DNA of 64,000 nt from Burhinus oedicnemus (taxonomy: Eukaryota; Chordata; Aves; Charadriiformes; Burhinidae). Below, in pieces: positions 1 through 14,450 of the stretch; position 1 is the stretch's first letter; each line of letters opens with the position of its first letter. Location of the stretch: assembly GCA_008921705.1 (NCBI GenBank), contig VFFE01006875.1, positions 67,115 to 131,114 of the forward strand, given 5' to 3'. A program made the position numbers and the translations under genes. The notes beneath the pieces were generated by a model. That model ran no database searches. It saw only the letters and a list, made by a program, of their open reading frames with translations, and was not told the DNA's origin.

Positions 1-3000
1 GGAAAAGTTGGACAGTAAAATTTTGCCCCAGAACTTGCTATTTGGCTTTCAAATCCCATTTGAAGAAAGACTGTACAACGAGAGCGCAGGCAGTGTTCTA
101 ACTCCACCCTCGGTGTCCTGCCCTTGACAAGTATTCTTCTTTTAGAGGTATTAAATCTTGGCAACATCCATTGCAGTTCCCACTTAAGCTGAAGTAAGTA
201 CATGTACAGAAGGGCTCTGTCAACATATCTGAGTGGAAAGATGTTTGGATTAACTAAGAAAACCTATTTCAAATCTCAGATAATAAAATGTCCTCCTAAA
301 TCCTAATTGCAACTTTCATCTTGTGTCTTAGACCTTGCCACCAGCTGATGTGCCGATACAGATCAAGTGTTTAGTTTGATAAATGCGGCTTACCGAGGTC
401 TTGGTATTGCTGACTGACAGAGTAGCTGAATAGGATCCAGGCTTCTAAAGGTGATTATCTGCCTAAAGAAGGAAGAAGATGAGCACAGGACAACCTTGTT
501 TGTCATTTTGCGCACTTAATCAGACAAAGCTCATAATACTAAGAGCTTCTCTATACTATCAAAAATAAAACAAAAGCAGCTTTCAAATAAATTACACTAC
601 CATTTTACAAAGGGGGAAATCCATAAGCACGCATTGGAGAATTATCTTTTGGTTGCTGTTTTCCAGCTAAAGAACTTATAACTGGAACACTAAATCATAT
701 TCCCAGGGTCTTTTCCTTAGACTGTTGAGTTTGGAGTTTATTGCAGCCAGATCTCACTATATGGCAAATGTAAAGCAGCGTTCTTGTTTTAAACAATCTG
801 TCCAGGTAGAAAGTCACCAGATAACAAGACCTGCCCTTTTATTTTAAATTCTTATCTAAAAGAAATAAAAACATAATGTTCTTTCAAGGAAGAGAGCAGA
901 CTGAGAAGGCTAACTCACTAATACCCCTTTTCTGTGTTGAGATAACACCAGCAGTATGTGGTCGTTGCTTTATCTTTGTGTCTGTAGAAAATAAGTGCAT
1001 AAAGCAATTCTAATGTAATATGACAGAGTGGTGTGGATTTAACTTACAAAGCATTATGCCTAAAGCAGGTCAGTCAGTAGTGTCCCATTACACCCTACTT
1101 TCAGCTTTGTTTCATATAAGAAAGAAAAGAACAATTAATTTTCATTAAGCTCTCTTTTCTTCCAAAAGGGAAAAATGTGAGAAGTGGAAAAAAGAAGGTT
1201 TACTCTTGGTTCTGCTTTAGGGTTTAACATCTACAGTCATGTTACAAACTTCTTTCTGTTTTGTAAAACATCTGTGATATTTAATTTGCATTTCTTTAAC
1301 CAAGAGCTTGCATGAAATTCATTTAATACTACTATAAATACAAACGGACTATTAAAAGCAGGTGTAATCAAAATACATACAACCAACCAGCATTTTCAGT
1401 GGGGAGCACTCCACCATTTAAATGAAAAATAAAACAAAAACCTCAAACCTGAAGAAGCAATAAAGATGCTTAAGTAACACCGCTTTCATACTATTATTTC
1501 CAAAAAGAATTAAAGGAGTCAAAATCTCAACTGAAATGCATTCAATCCAGAAAAAAATTTACACATTCAGAATTGCCAGTAACTTGTTATTCTCATTATT
1601 ATCACAACTTAAGAGCAATTGAATCCCTGTTTTGTATTGGAAGGTCCTAGTCTTCACTTGCCTATCACTTACAGCAAATATTTATGTAGCCAATTGTCAT
1701 AAAACAAATTCTAAAGTAAAGGCCGTTTTCTCTAAACCCTAAGCATGTGAGTAGGCGCACTGTCATCTACAGGACTACCAACACGAGTGCGGTCTCGCAA
1801 GGTCCAGCGCTGACATTAAGAACTATGCTTTTGGCTGTTGACTGGTATCAGAATAAAAGTACTTCAGTTCACAATTTCAAAATTTTAGCACTGATTATTG
1901 GCAGTATCATTTATTACCATTAATTTCACAGCTGAAAGGTTTTGATTATCAACTCTGTCAATCCAAGCAATTTTCAAGTGTCTTGTAATCACACCTAATT
2001 CTACATCTAAATCATTAGAAGGATAAAGTTGTTATACTTGTAATGGTATTTGTCCTACTTTGAACATTACCAAACTGTTTTATCTAATCCTTTAGGAAAC
2101 ACCATAATGAGGCTCATCTAATGGCTTCTACTAGTTAGGACGGCAAACTAAAAGATTTAGCTCCTCAGTCTGTCTCTAAATCTTCTAAGTGAAAGATGAT
2201 TTACAGTTAAGCTATGAAAAATGTGACCACTCTCAAGTCTGGAAAGTCTCAATCTGATTTCAACAAAGTTAAATCACGGAGAAAAGATTGCGTCTCACTA
2301 ACTATAGATTTCCTTACCTAGGGAATCAGCATCTGGTGTGAAGCATTCATTAAGTTATAAAAGGTTTATAGACTTGTCTGAGCTTCTTATTAGGAGAAAT
2401 TGTTAGATTTTTTTCATTGAAAACACTGATCCGAAAGGTTAAGTTTATAGCTTCTGTGTTTGATACCTAAAATAATGTTTTCCTGTCCCACTTCCAAAAA
2501 TGTTACAAAATCAAATAAAATATAATTATTGTGAGAAGAAGCAGTCATCTCAATATATTAAGACAAATATTTACAGAAATTAAGAGAGAAAGTGGAGTTT
2601 TTTTGTTACGATGAAGCTCAAAATCCATCCTTTTTGAATTACTTGATCTCCAAAGTGTCTGAAGAACAAGAGAGGATAGTACTGACATTACAGAAGTCAT
2701 AAAACATTTATAAAGACAGGACCACATTTTGTTTAGAACTCAAAGCAAAGATTTAACAACTAATAGTTTCAGAGCAAGCAAATCAGGAGGTGAGAAAGGG
2801 AATGGAACCTCTGTAATTAAATCAAAATATAAGTTTATTTGTATCAAGCTTTTGAAGGTTGATGCTTGCCTTTCGCCTTGGCAGAGCCCCGTGCTCCATC
2901 ACACCCCAGTACCAGCTCCATCCCCCTGTTAATTCGTACGAGTCTCTATTAAGCGCTCACAAATAGGTTGGAACTCGCAATACAGCTCCGCACCCAGCAC

Positions 3001-6000
3001 TACCCAGTCAAAACACCAACAGCTGCTGGGTATTAATAAAACTCAAGTCTCCAATAAACCAGTGGAAGCTGTTTTGCTGAAGTGAACCGAAATTTTCATT
3101 TCATAATTAAATCATGTGCAGTACAAAAAAGACAAAACCGAACCTGCAGTCAACTCAACTGACGAGCCCTGACCAGGACTGAGAAGCTGAATTTAACAGA
3201 AAGTTACTATCTGGAGAAAAGAAAAAAAGAACCAAAACAAAAGAAAACAAAAGAGGGAGCTATCAAGGCCAGTATTGACCTAAATACATATTTAAAGAAA
3301 GAGATTTCAAACATCTGTGCCGAAAACTCACTTCCTGAGTCTTCACTGGTACGAGAAGCAGCGCTAACTTCTGTAGGCTTCAGATTGCCTCTCGCCCTTT
3401 GAGAATACGGCAATTACAGCATATCGTCACCTCTGCAAGCAAACATTTGCCGTGTGTCCTCCTAGTCCCCTAAACCAAGAATCCACCCCATGGACAGCAG
3501 AAGGAGTGAGGCTGAAGGAAGCACTGGAGGTGGACTGGGAAGAAGAAAGTGGGAGGAAGCTGGGAAAAACAGCCAGAGACAGAGAAGCCCTTGTTATTGG
3601 AGGATGTTTTAGTGGAAGAAGAAAGTAACAGGCTCATGTACATAAACTCAGTTTTGCTAGTGGCAGAACCTCCTGCTGATTCAATGACAGCAGGAGCAAA
3701 ACACATGGTTTCCTACAGAGAGGTCTGGAAAAAATGAGAGAAAGCAACCTCAGAGAGGTAACCTCACTAGAGACCCTCACTATCGGTGCTGCCCTGCAAT
3801 CCAGGGAGAACATCCTTTCTTGTCAGATTTTAAATATTTGTGATAGTTGTTATTACTATGCTTAATTCCTTAAGAATTTACTCTTCTTCCTAAACAACAA
3901 GAAAATGGTTTTTTATTCTTTTATTTCTTAGGCTTCCACCCTCTCAGAAGGTCTCATGTTTATTTCTGTTCCCTATTCAAGTGCATCCTCACTGTCCGCA
4001 GAAAGGCAGGGATGCACCCCGGCAGTTGTACCAGTGTTTCTCACGTAACCAGAGAAATCCTGCTAGATGACGTGGGGGAACCTCGCACTCTAAAGCCAGA
4101 AGAATTGGCTTTAGATACAAGGTTTTAAGTAAAACAGCCTAGGGAATATGCAAACTACAATCTCTGAAAGTAAATTTGGGTTTGATCCTAAGAACCGCTC
4201 CTAATTAGTGTCAAAGAGAACTATTTCCTTGCAAAAATATTCTTCTGCCTTAAAAATAAAGTTTTGTACATTAAACAGGAATTTTATTACTAGTTTGATG
4301 GCCAGACAATAATCACCTAGGTATATAAGTAAGTCTGCTACAGCCAACACCACTGTGCAAAAGTTAAACCCCTACGCCCTTCCCTCACATGAAAAAAAGT
4401 AAAAAAACCTGAAATGGTTAGAAAGAAAAACAGAATCTCAGGAAGGAAACTTTAAAATATTTTAGAATAGAGGTGAATACATGTCCAATATATTTATTCG
4501 TAAATCCAGTAGAAGTATTTGGAATACCCACAAGTTCATCATATTTAAATGAAAATTAAAGGAAAGATTAAAGCATACAAGTCTAGCACCATGGGTTAAT
4601 GTGCCCATTTTACCTTCCTCCCAAGAACATATTCCAACAGAAATCTGGGAAAGAAACTGTTTTCACGGCCTGTTCAAAGGGCTCAGCATTGTGCAGTGTT
4701 GAGTGGTTTTCAGTTTGAATAGCAATATAAGCACACCTGCTGAAACATTATTCTTCAGTTAATGTTTACTTGGGGAATAAGAGTTTGGGGTTTGGAGTTT
4801 CTTGCTATGACACCATTGAAAACATAATGTGAAAAGGTTATTTCAGTAGTAGTACCTTTTCAGTGATCTGCATTTGACTGTTGATCTGTTCTGTGCTTTT
4901 GTCTGTTGTTCTGGTGTGCTTATCCAAAGTCTTTGTACCTGGCGACTCGCTATTCATAAAACCCGTGAAAAGTTTGGTAGAACTAGTGATCAAATGAAAG
5001 CATCTTCAAAACCACACCTTTTGTGGCACTGGGTGTAACCTAAAATTGGAAGCTCTTCAATATTATGTAGCACTAGTTCAGCACATTGATATAACTAAAT
5101 TCTATATGAAACCTTTATCATACAGGAAAAAACCATTCCCTGCTCAAGGCATTACAAAGCTCAGATATTATTTCTGTTCAATGCGGTGCTGACAATAACA
5201 GAACAGTATGATGTATGACTAAGGCAGATGAAAATGAACATCTAAAACAGTCCATGAAAGCTGTGAATTGCTTTCTGGTTCTAAAGAATATATTCAAAGT
5301 TTGCTTTGAACTTCCTTCTGCTGTGAACGATGACTGTGAAGAATACAAGTAAGTGGAGAGAGCAAACACAATCCATTTTCTGACCTACAGCTCCATTGTC
5401 ATCAACTGCGCTTTTTCCCCCACCTTTGCATTAGGAAGAACCACAGTATTAAGGAGAAGTTCCTTTATAGATAGTCATGAAAAGGTTTGATTCATGGTCA
5501 CATTCCCATCACAGCATTGTCAATCTATCCACAGCCAGTACACATGAACAAGTAATTTGTATTTATTTTATAAATATTTCTATAACATTTCAGATGTCTA
5601 GGAAGGAAACCTCACCATACTCTGACAATTGTTAGACACTATTATTGTTGTTCTCAATAATGACTGCAATGCAAAATAAGGTAAAACTACTGTCAAAAAA
5701 CATACACAGAAGATACCTCTTTGTTTGTCAGAGAGACTAATTTTTTTCTCTCCTAGCTCTGACACAAATTATTCACCCATTTTTGAGAAAGGGAATTTAG
5801 TTGTAGGCAAATACGCCAGTCTGACAGCTCTGGAGAAAAATACTCTGTTTAAACAGAGAACAATTAAGTTAACAGCAGTCTACTTCCCCACACCTACTTA
5901 CTAAGGTGATTCAGTATAGACCAAGAGCATCTCTACAGGTGTAACTCCTGGTTTTATCACCCATTCATTGATATTTACCCAAACTAATAACAGACAATTA

Positions 6001-9000
6001 CAACACATAAGATTTTCACATTCCAGATAGATACAACTAGGTTTTCACTCGCCTCACAAATATACACAAAGAAACCTGACAAATCCAGATATTTACTATA
6101 CTGGAGGAAGTAGTTACCATTTTGATAGGCTTGGTGGAATCGTGCTGAGACCAAAGGACATTCTCTGGGTGCCAGTTCTTCACCATGCCCCAGAAGTACC
6201 CATCACACTAACCACAGCTTGTCTTTATGAAAGCTGAAGTTGCACAGCTTTCCTAAGTTAAAAAGCTGCGTGAAAAGGGGAAAGAGCTCCTATCATAGAA
6301 AGCCTACAGAGACATGTCTGCCTAATAGCAGCGCAAGAGCGTGGCAGCTTCCTCACCTATACAGGAGTTGGAGACTTCAGTCCCAGCCTGTAGCCTTCTC
6401 AGGACTTGGCAGATCAATCCTTCTGAAATGTAATTTTAGGATCCTACTGGTCTCTCGTCCCCAAAGAGTGGCCTGTTCTCCATACCTGGGAGATTTTGTC
6501 CTTCTTTACAATAATTCACATGCCTGTGTCACACAATGTTGATTTTAAGACACTGAAATGCAAATCTACTCATCAAAAGCACTAGACAGCACAAGCATTC
6601 CAGTATGTCCGTTTCTTACTCTTGCTATGAGGAATAGGCACACACAACTAGATAATAAGCCAGTAGTAACACTTGTCTGTTAGGACAAATCATTTTGTGA
6701 ACAATTTAACTAGACAATGTGCTCTGCAAATAGCCTCTATTTGTATTTCCCAAAGGAAAATTCACCACCACTCCCCCACTTTCTAACCACATCTTTTTAC
6801 AGCTTGTCCGTATTTTGCTTTCAGAACACAAAAGCTAATGGATAATTTAAAATACTCACTTACAAGCAGGTTATATTTTGCATTATGGTGCCACTTCAAA
6901 ATATTTTGTCCATTTTATAAAATTTTACAGGATTCTGTATAAATATATCTGGCAAATTACCTGCTCGTATTTAAAGTTGTAGTGCTAATCTCGCTAAGGC
7001 TTAACATTCACTGTTCTGGCTTTATACACAGCATATCAATTTGACTTACAATTAAGCTAATAAGCGTATATCTGCAAGCACCAGGATAAAAAAAATCTTA
7101 GAACTTTGTCAGACCAGAATGCTCTGCAATACTGAAAAGAAAAATTAGTCCTATTTGCAAAAAATAATTCAAGATGCATATAAAAAAAATAAAATCATTC
7201 TTTCAACAGCATTATCAACATCGATATTAATATCCTCACAGCAGTCCATTTAGACATTGGGGCCGGGTGAAAATAACACTAGTGTTCTGCTGCCACCTGC
7301 AGCTGAAGGAAGAGTGCTTGTTTCTTCAGCAACCACTGAGGCCAGTGCTTGTATCTGAAGTTATATGCTATTTTCAACCATTAAAGTGATCTCTCCCAGG
7401 TTATAATCCGCAGATCTGTACCAGTTTTATTGTCTCGCATTACCAAAGAGACCTGGTGAGAAATTCGAAAGGCTGATCCACCTACTCCAGCAATTTGTAA
7501 TAGACCAGGAGAATAAATATATGAAACCATTGAAGAGTATGAAATATAAGTCAATTAAGCATGTGACATTCAATACTTGCAGAAAGAGTATTTCAAACTG
7601 GCCTTTATTTAATATGTTACAAGCAGTATTAATAACTGTGTGTATTTTTAAATTTCCAATGTCCTTATCCGTACATACTGTTACAAGCAATATAACGCAT
7701 TCGGAAGCTTTATTATCACTTTGCTAAGGGAACAGCACAATATGAATAAACTTTCATTTTCACGCTGACCAGAACTGATACATGTTCTGGTGAACAGACA
7801 GCAGACTCCCAACACCCAAGATACACACTTGTCTCTGCAGCTGCACTGCTGTGTGCCAACAGGAGAAGAATCACATCCATCCATTATCAGTCTCAACTTA
7901 TTATCTGTATAGAGGGTCTTAATAATGCCTTAGGCATCTGAGGGAGGCTGAAAAACTTGAATGTTCCAAGATCCTAAATATTACAAAGTATTGATACACA
8001 TTGCGCTGGTACTGAAGCTAAACTATCGCTGAAAACGATTGGAAGTTTTCAGGAAGGACTCTAGTGGATACTGGCTGCTGTAACAGCTAATCCCACTCTA
8101 CCTTTCCATTTCGAAAAAATGTTGTGAATATTCATATCAGCATAAAACAGAGTACTAAAATGCATATTAAAATCCATGTTATAAAAATGCATTAACACGA
8201 GGCATAAAACTTTTGTATCAGCTGTGTTAACTCATCGAGCACTACCTCTGACTTCATTTGTACAGCTGCTTGCAAGGAAGCATTAATAGAGGATGCTGTA
8301 ATATTCTATGCCTCCTTTTGGTCTTTCCAAATAGAAACCAGGAGTAAATAAGAGAAAACAGAAGAATTTATTGCTGCTCTGTATGTGCAATGACAAACAG
8401 GGTAACAGAAAAATAGAACTCTATTTCTCCAGAGCAAGCTATTAACAAAAAACCTGTGAATAAATAAAACCCAAGTAAACATGCTGTGTTTAAAACTTAT
8501 AAACGTTCAAAAAGAAATGTTAGCTACTTGTTATTCTTATCATTTCTACAAGCTTTTAATCTATTTAACTTTTCATTAATAAAAGACTCAAAATATTTCT
8601 AGAGCCATCACAAACATACTTGCCACAACTTCTTACGCTTTACTTGTCACCACAATCTATATAAATAGTTTCTCGAGATTACAGGTCATTCTTCCTGGAC
8701 CGAGGCAGTGGTAGTCCTTGGAGAGAGCTATTACAGCCTCATACCACATCCTGATGCTTTTCTCTGAGCATGTTATTTCTAAACATTTATTAGCATCCAG
8801 AAGTCAACCCAGCCATATATCTGAAATGACATATCAGACTTAAGACACACACTCATGGAAACAAAATGAACAACCTCTCACTCATCTTTCAGCATTGTGT
8901 AAAATGTTCCTAATTTATCTATAATCTTTAAAATAAACAAAGTGATTGCCAAGAAAGGCTCTGAAAGCTGCAGATCAAACTAAAAACTTTCTGTAACAGA

Positions 9001-9054
9001 TCTACAGCTTTGAACGGTCAGTTCCAAATGGCTTAAATTCTGAAATAATTAAAG
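1..9054. other. Intergenic, no feature recognised
   Basis: AT-rich unique sequence. All open frames are short and lack paired splice sites or recognisable motifs. No repeat family was recognised. It probably belongs to the interval between BRIP1 and TBX4. Confidence 0.6.
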
Positions 9055-9150
9055 TCATATATACATACATGTATGCCCATATTCTTATGCATGTATGTGC
9101 GTGTATATATGTATGTGCGTGTGTGTATACATACACATCTATTTTAAAAA
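9055..9150. repeat. Degenerate AT/GT-rich alternating purine-pyrimidine repeat
   Basis: Interrupted runs of TATATACATACATGTATG, GCATGTATGTGCGTGTATAT and GTGTGTATACATACACAT. It explains the spurious His/Tyr-rich minus-strand frame at 9002-9253. Confidence 0.85.
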
Positions 9151-9654
9151 ATAAAGTATAAAGATATGCCCTGAAGCAATGCAGACCCAAGGTATGAACA
9201 GTCAAAAAATTAAATAGGTCATATCTTGCGTAACTTATCACATACTGCTCCAAGAAGATATAAAAGTCAAAGAAAAGAAACAGAGATTGATATTAAATCA
9301 AAGGAGTAGATAAGAAACTGGAAATAAAGCATATACTCTTTTGAAAAAATATTTTGTAACAGTAGCATGTGTTTGAAAATTAGCAAAGAATATGTGTCCA
9401 GACATCAAATAACGTGACAGGTGGTATTAGCACATGAAAGATAAGCACCCCACGGAGGCCCCAGAAAATGAGCAGGGGCTGCTTAATATTCACTGGTCTG
9501 GGTATCCCGTCTGACAGGCTCGAACAGGGACTCTACCAGTCCCTAGTGCTGTCTGCCTCCTCTCCTTCCAGCGGCAGAGCTGTGAGCACCACTGCAGCTT
9601 CTCAGCTCTCTTGTCAGTGTTACTATCTTATAAAGCGTAGTGAACCCCCAATGG

Positions 9655-9960
9655 CATTATAATTTAATCATAGCAAAAAGAAGAGTGACTGTCATGCTGC
9701 CAGCCAGTGATTGACATGCCCTGGATTTCTGCTGTCAAAGATTTGCGTGTCAGTCAATAAGAACCCATATGGCATGTGTTTACAGTGATCAGAAGTCATT
9801 TGATATCAGTATCTTAGCAAAGCTTTGACGGAAATGAAATGAGATCCATGTTCTATATTCCCAAACATACAAACTACAATAGATTCATGTAGAGTCCTCA
9901 GCAGCTGAGTTAATGCACATTAATGCTGAGATGGGTTTGAGAACACAATGCTCTAACAAC
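9655..9960. promoter_or_regulatory. Candidate conserved element with PBX/MEIS/HOX-like sites
   Basis: Within 300 bases there are TGATTGACATG (PBX-HOX like), CTGTCAAAG and TGTCAGTCAATAAG (MEIS/PBX like), TTTGATATCAG, AGCTTTGACGG and a direct repeat of the type TTAATGCACATTAATGC. There is no open frame. The clustering suggests a regulatory element; no conservation data were available. Confidence 0.22.
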
Positions 9961-12900
9961 AAAACCATCAGGCAATGTCTCCTTATTAAATTCAATGAGG
10001 ATGCCATGCCTGCTCCTGGCACTGTCCCATAGCTGTTCCTATTGATTTTGCAGCTTTCCATTTTATAAAATAATACATCTCCTCTAAATATGTATGTATG
10101 TGAAACTCATCACCTCTGGTAATGTCATCAACCATGAATTATTACTGAGCTACATCTAGACTTCTTTCATAGTTTCTTTTGGCACTTCATGTGTTCACTT
10201 CCACTTTCTGTCTGAAGTATTGCAAGATCATTAGCTAAATTTGGAATGCAATTGGAGAACACTCAGGCTGACAGAAGGATCTGAACATTAGATTCCAGAG
10301 AGAAAAATAACTTATCAGGCAGATATCCTTATTGCCTTAAATATCTGGCACGGTGTTCACTGGGAAACCATTCTGGATGAACGCCACAAAAACTCACATG
10401 AACTCATGCTGTTTTTATTGCAAATTCTTGATAGCAAAAAAATGCACGTCTGGTAGTAATCATAGTTGGGCATAGTACCATCCTGTAATGCAATTCTGTG
10501 CACCCAAAGAGCGATAAAAAGTGTCTTGACCCTTCTTTTTCATGACTGAGGAGGCTGCAAACTTACCCAAGTGTACTGCAAGAGCAATAAAGCTTTTCTC
10601 TCCATAAGTGAGTTTCATGTTCTTAATCCTGCCCGCACGCTGACAGATCGTATCTGAGCATTCTTTTGCACTGATATTCTGACACACACACACGAAAAAA
10701 TACACCAAGACTGCAGAATGACTATATCACTGCTATTTTTTGGTAATTTCTTCCTACTTCTTCACATGGAACCTCTTCTAACAAATGACCTGCTATAGCT
10801 GCTAATTCCTGTTTTTCCAGATAAGTTGAGTATTAGCTGTATGTGACATTTAATCATAGTTGAAAAGTCGAAAAGTGTAAAGTACACTCACATTATATGT
10901 AGCACTACCTGGACCATTCATCAGAAGAAGTCGTCACATTTCCCACATCTCTCTGGGAACGTATCTAAACACATGACCAAATGAGTTATCCAGCAGAACA
11001 ATAACAACCTGAACCTTTTTTTGATGGAAAAACATGAAAAAAAAAGTTAGAACTGGGGGAAAAGATTAAGAAAAAAACCCAAAACAAACCCCAAAAGCCT
11101 ACGAAAAATCCTACGTCCTCTCTGCTCTGATTGCCAGTCCATGTTGCCTTGCTTATATCAGTTACTTGCATTTCCTGGACGGTCACTTAATGAAGTAATT
11201 AGTTCATAATTTTTAAGTCTAAATGCTATGTGCCTAGACAAGTTTTACTTTTGTATATATATAATTCCTTCATCCTTTTATTGGCTTTAGTGCAATCCAG
11301 CAGTGACTCAGGTTATGAAGGAGAGATGCACGGTTTTAGTTTGGATAAGAATTAACCAACTATCCAGTAGCAGCAAGTTTTTCCTTCCTGCAGAAAATGC
11401 TTTTTCAGTTTAGCCCACCATTCTCCCATTGTGACCCTAATCAAATAAACTGTTGAAAGTAAACATCTGTAATTCAGGAGGCATTTGATCACTGTCTTTC
11501 CTCTGCATTTGAACCAAGGGGTTCTTTTACAAGGTAACTGCCCTCTCCCAGGGTGGTATACGTGATTACCCAATTCCTGTTGTTACAATAGACATGCTTA
11601 AACCACCTATTGTGTGTACTATCCATAATTATATTTGTGGGTTTGTTCCATACTGTCTCCTGGTCTGTGAGCTCATGGCTCTCCTAATCCTCTTTACATG
11701 AATGACACACAGTTCTAAGGCCCAGAGATCTTATTACCAACAATTACCGATTTCTGCCTTTTCACAACACTTAAGGAATCAAACATACAAAGAGGATATT
11801 AAAGATCTTTCAAATACATGAATTAATAAGTCACACTGGATTAAAAGAATTTATCAGCAACCCTTTAATAAATCTGGAAGCATTAAAACTAAGAAATATT
11901 ACCGTGACCCCAGGTTAAGTACAATAAGGGAATATAGATGATGAAATATGTCTAATGATTGTATTGAAGTATGCGTGCAGAAGACACATGGGAGGCTGGA
12001 AAGGCAGTGTTAGGTTGTCTCCCTTCCCCTTGATCTCATACCACACTATTATTATTTTCATTGTGTTGGTACACCACGAATGTTCACAGTCCATGGAACC
12101 AATTAAAGCAAAAAGCCTACTCTTCGTCACAGAAAGACTTAATAAATTTGAGGTACCTGCATCCCTGCAAGGTCTGGTTCTAAAGCATTTTGGAAACTTT
12201 AAAAAAAAAAAAGTATCCCCCTGCTACCAGTTCCAAACAGCTTTATTTCTATTATTTCGAGTTTAAAATGTGCTATATGAGAGAATCCCAGATTTTCAAA
12301 CATTGCTTGCTTAGACAAATACCTGGCAACTATCAAGGAAGAGAAAAGCCCCTCCCCACCATGGTTATACCTGCAGGATAAGGAGGAAAGTAACCTTATT
12401 AATACTAAAGTAACCCTTTGGCACTTTTCTCCTTTGTCATTTTGATAACCCAGTAAGTCTTCTCTTGGTATATTCTGTGTGATTTCACCTGACAAACAGA
12501 CCCCATGCTTGTTCCTCAAGTATCAGCAGGTGACAAGTCCCTTGAATTATTAGTGCAACCTATAATGCCATTTTTAAAAAAAAAAGTGGTTTCACTAAAC
12601 TTTTCTTTGTAAATGCATTCAGTATGCTGCACCCAAAAGCTGAGCAGCATCTGAGAGGAAGGTATTTAAAGGTATTTAAAAGAGAAGAACTCTGCATGAG
12701 AATTAACTCTGAAACCAGACAACGAAATACTATACGCCTGCAGAAAAAAGCTTGACCAATCCTGCAAAATACTAAAGAGACAAGTATTTTCCCAATTGTT
12801 CCTGTTGTATCCATTTTATGATAAAGCACAAATAAGATCTACATATATTTAACAAATACAATTAAAAATAAATTTTATTGATAACTATCAAATTTATTGC

Positions 12901-13941
12901 CTGCATTTTGCAGTACAATTCACAGGAATCAATCTGAAGTAGTGATCCCAAACTACTGGGACTTCTTCATCCAGTCGCAAAATACAGGTTCAATAAGAGA
13001 AATGTTTTATAATGCACAGCATGATCAAAATCAAAGTTGGGGAAAAATCCCTCTCTATAAAGGTCAGATGTATTTAATGTTTGACTGAAATTGCAAAAAG
13101 ATCAGAATAATAAAAATTACACTGAATTCAGGACACAGCAAAAAAAAAAAGTATAAAAAAGTAACTTCCAAAATAAAGCGAGTTTTGTTTTTGTGTCACT
13201 TACTCGATGTATAGAAAGTCTTACACCTTATTAAAGCTATCAACTGAAATTCTATCCATTTTATTTATTGAAACAATCAGCTGCAGGACTACTGAACATG
13301 TATTTGTTACATTTCAATGATCATCAAAGCACTGTGCCCCTACAATAATAATATTCATTCCAGAGATTAATATTTTATAGAGAGACCTCGCTATAAAGTT
13401 AGCATATTAACTACATTCTTTTCTCACAGATAAGAGACAAATTAATGGCCACTCTATGCTGACTACCACACATAAAAGCTAGTTAATTTAATCGGAATAT
13501 CTGATAGAGTAAAAGTTAAGAAAAATTACAGACTGCACTGGAATACTAACAATATTTTACAGCCCATCAAATATTTATTTCTATATTGCCCAACTCTGAC
13601 AGTTTTATTTTCTTCCCTCTATATAGAACGCTTATATCTAAATTGGATTCAAGAGATTAGAAACTGGATGGAAATTTTTCATTGAGAGTGGTCAAATTCT
13701 GAAAGCCCATTTAATGAAGTATGTTTTAGAAAGTGTGGGCAGATGCGTATGAGCATATAGATGCACATCAGCCTATGTAAAGTGCTTTAAGATGACAAGA
13801 ATATGAAGATTCAGGTATACACAAAATCCCATACAGGTAAATCTAACCAGCAGTTCAATCCTGCGTCCCATCTCTAACAGTGTCCAATCCCACCCGACTT
13901 GGACTGCCAGAACAGAGGTAACAGGCAATCACAAAATCAAG
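9961..13941. other. Intergenic, no feature recognised
   Basis: AT-rich unique sequence with short A runs near 12200, 12575 and 13140. Frames of up to about 106 codons at 11955-12519 overlap on both strands and look accidental. Confidence 0.6.
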
Positions 13942-14450
13942 GTGTACACTTCTGGACCCCCCAGAATAAAACAGATTCAGACAAACTGGAGCAAGTTCAG
14001 CAGAGGGCCACCAAGAAGGTCAGGCTGCTGGAGTAGACAGTCTAAGAGGAGGAGCTGGGAACTGGGCTTGTTTAGCCTGGAGAGGAGAAATCTTAAAGGG
14101 GGGACAAAACAGCAGCTTGTCAGTACATACAAGAAGGCCACCAAGAAGATGGAGCCAAGCTCCTTACTGATGTGCAGCGTCGGAAGACAAGAGACTATGG
14201 TCACAAATTAAAACAGGGGAAGTTCTGACTGGATATAAAGAAACAAATCAAACAAGAAAAATCATCACTGAGAGGGTAACTGAGCAGTGCAACAGGGGCC
14301 AAGAGAGGTAGGGAAATCTCCACCCTTCCTTGATAGTTTTTGAGATTGGACAAAGTCCTAAGCAACCTGGTCTGAATTAAATCCTGCTTTAAGCAGGAGG
14401 TTGGACTACTGATCTCCCAAGGTCTCTACCAACCTGAATAAATCTGTAAC
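13942..14450 (+). mobile_element. CR1 LINE, 3' end, old diverged copy
   Basis: About 509 bp match the 3' end of bird CR1 elements in the sense direction. Landmarks in order are TTCTGGACCCCCCAG, GACAAACTGGAGCAAGTTCA, AGAGGGCCACCAAGA, GAGCTGGGAACTGGGCTTGT, TTTAGCCTGGAGAG, GATGGAGCCAAGCTCC, GGAAGTTCTGACTGGA, GAGGTTGGACTACTGATCTC and CCAACCTGAATAAATCTGT. Numerous substitutions and small deletions relative to the consensus I remember suggest an old, 5'-truncated insertion. The 89-codon open frame inside it is not a gene. Confidence 0.93.

Noticed and set aside
6240..6542. 100-codon plus-strand frame
   Set aside because: No initiation context, domain or repeat family; composition looks random.
11955..12519. 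Overlapping frames of about 100 codons on both strands
   Set aside because: Opposing overlapping frames with no motif and no splice context, typical of chance in AT-rich DNA.
13942..14211. Open frames on both strands
   Set aside because: They lie inside the CR1 3' region, which is untranslated or degenerate.
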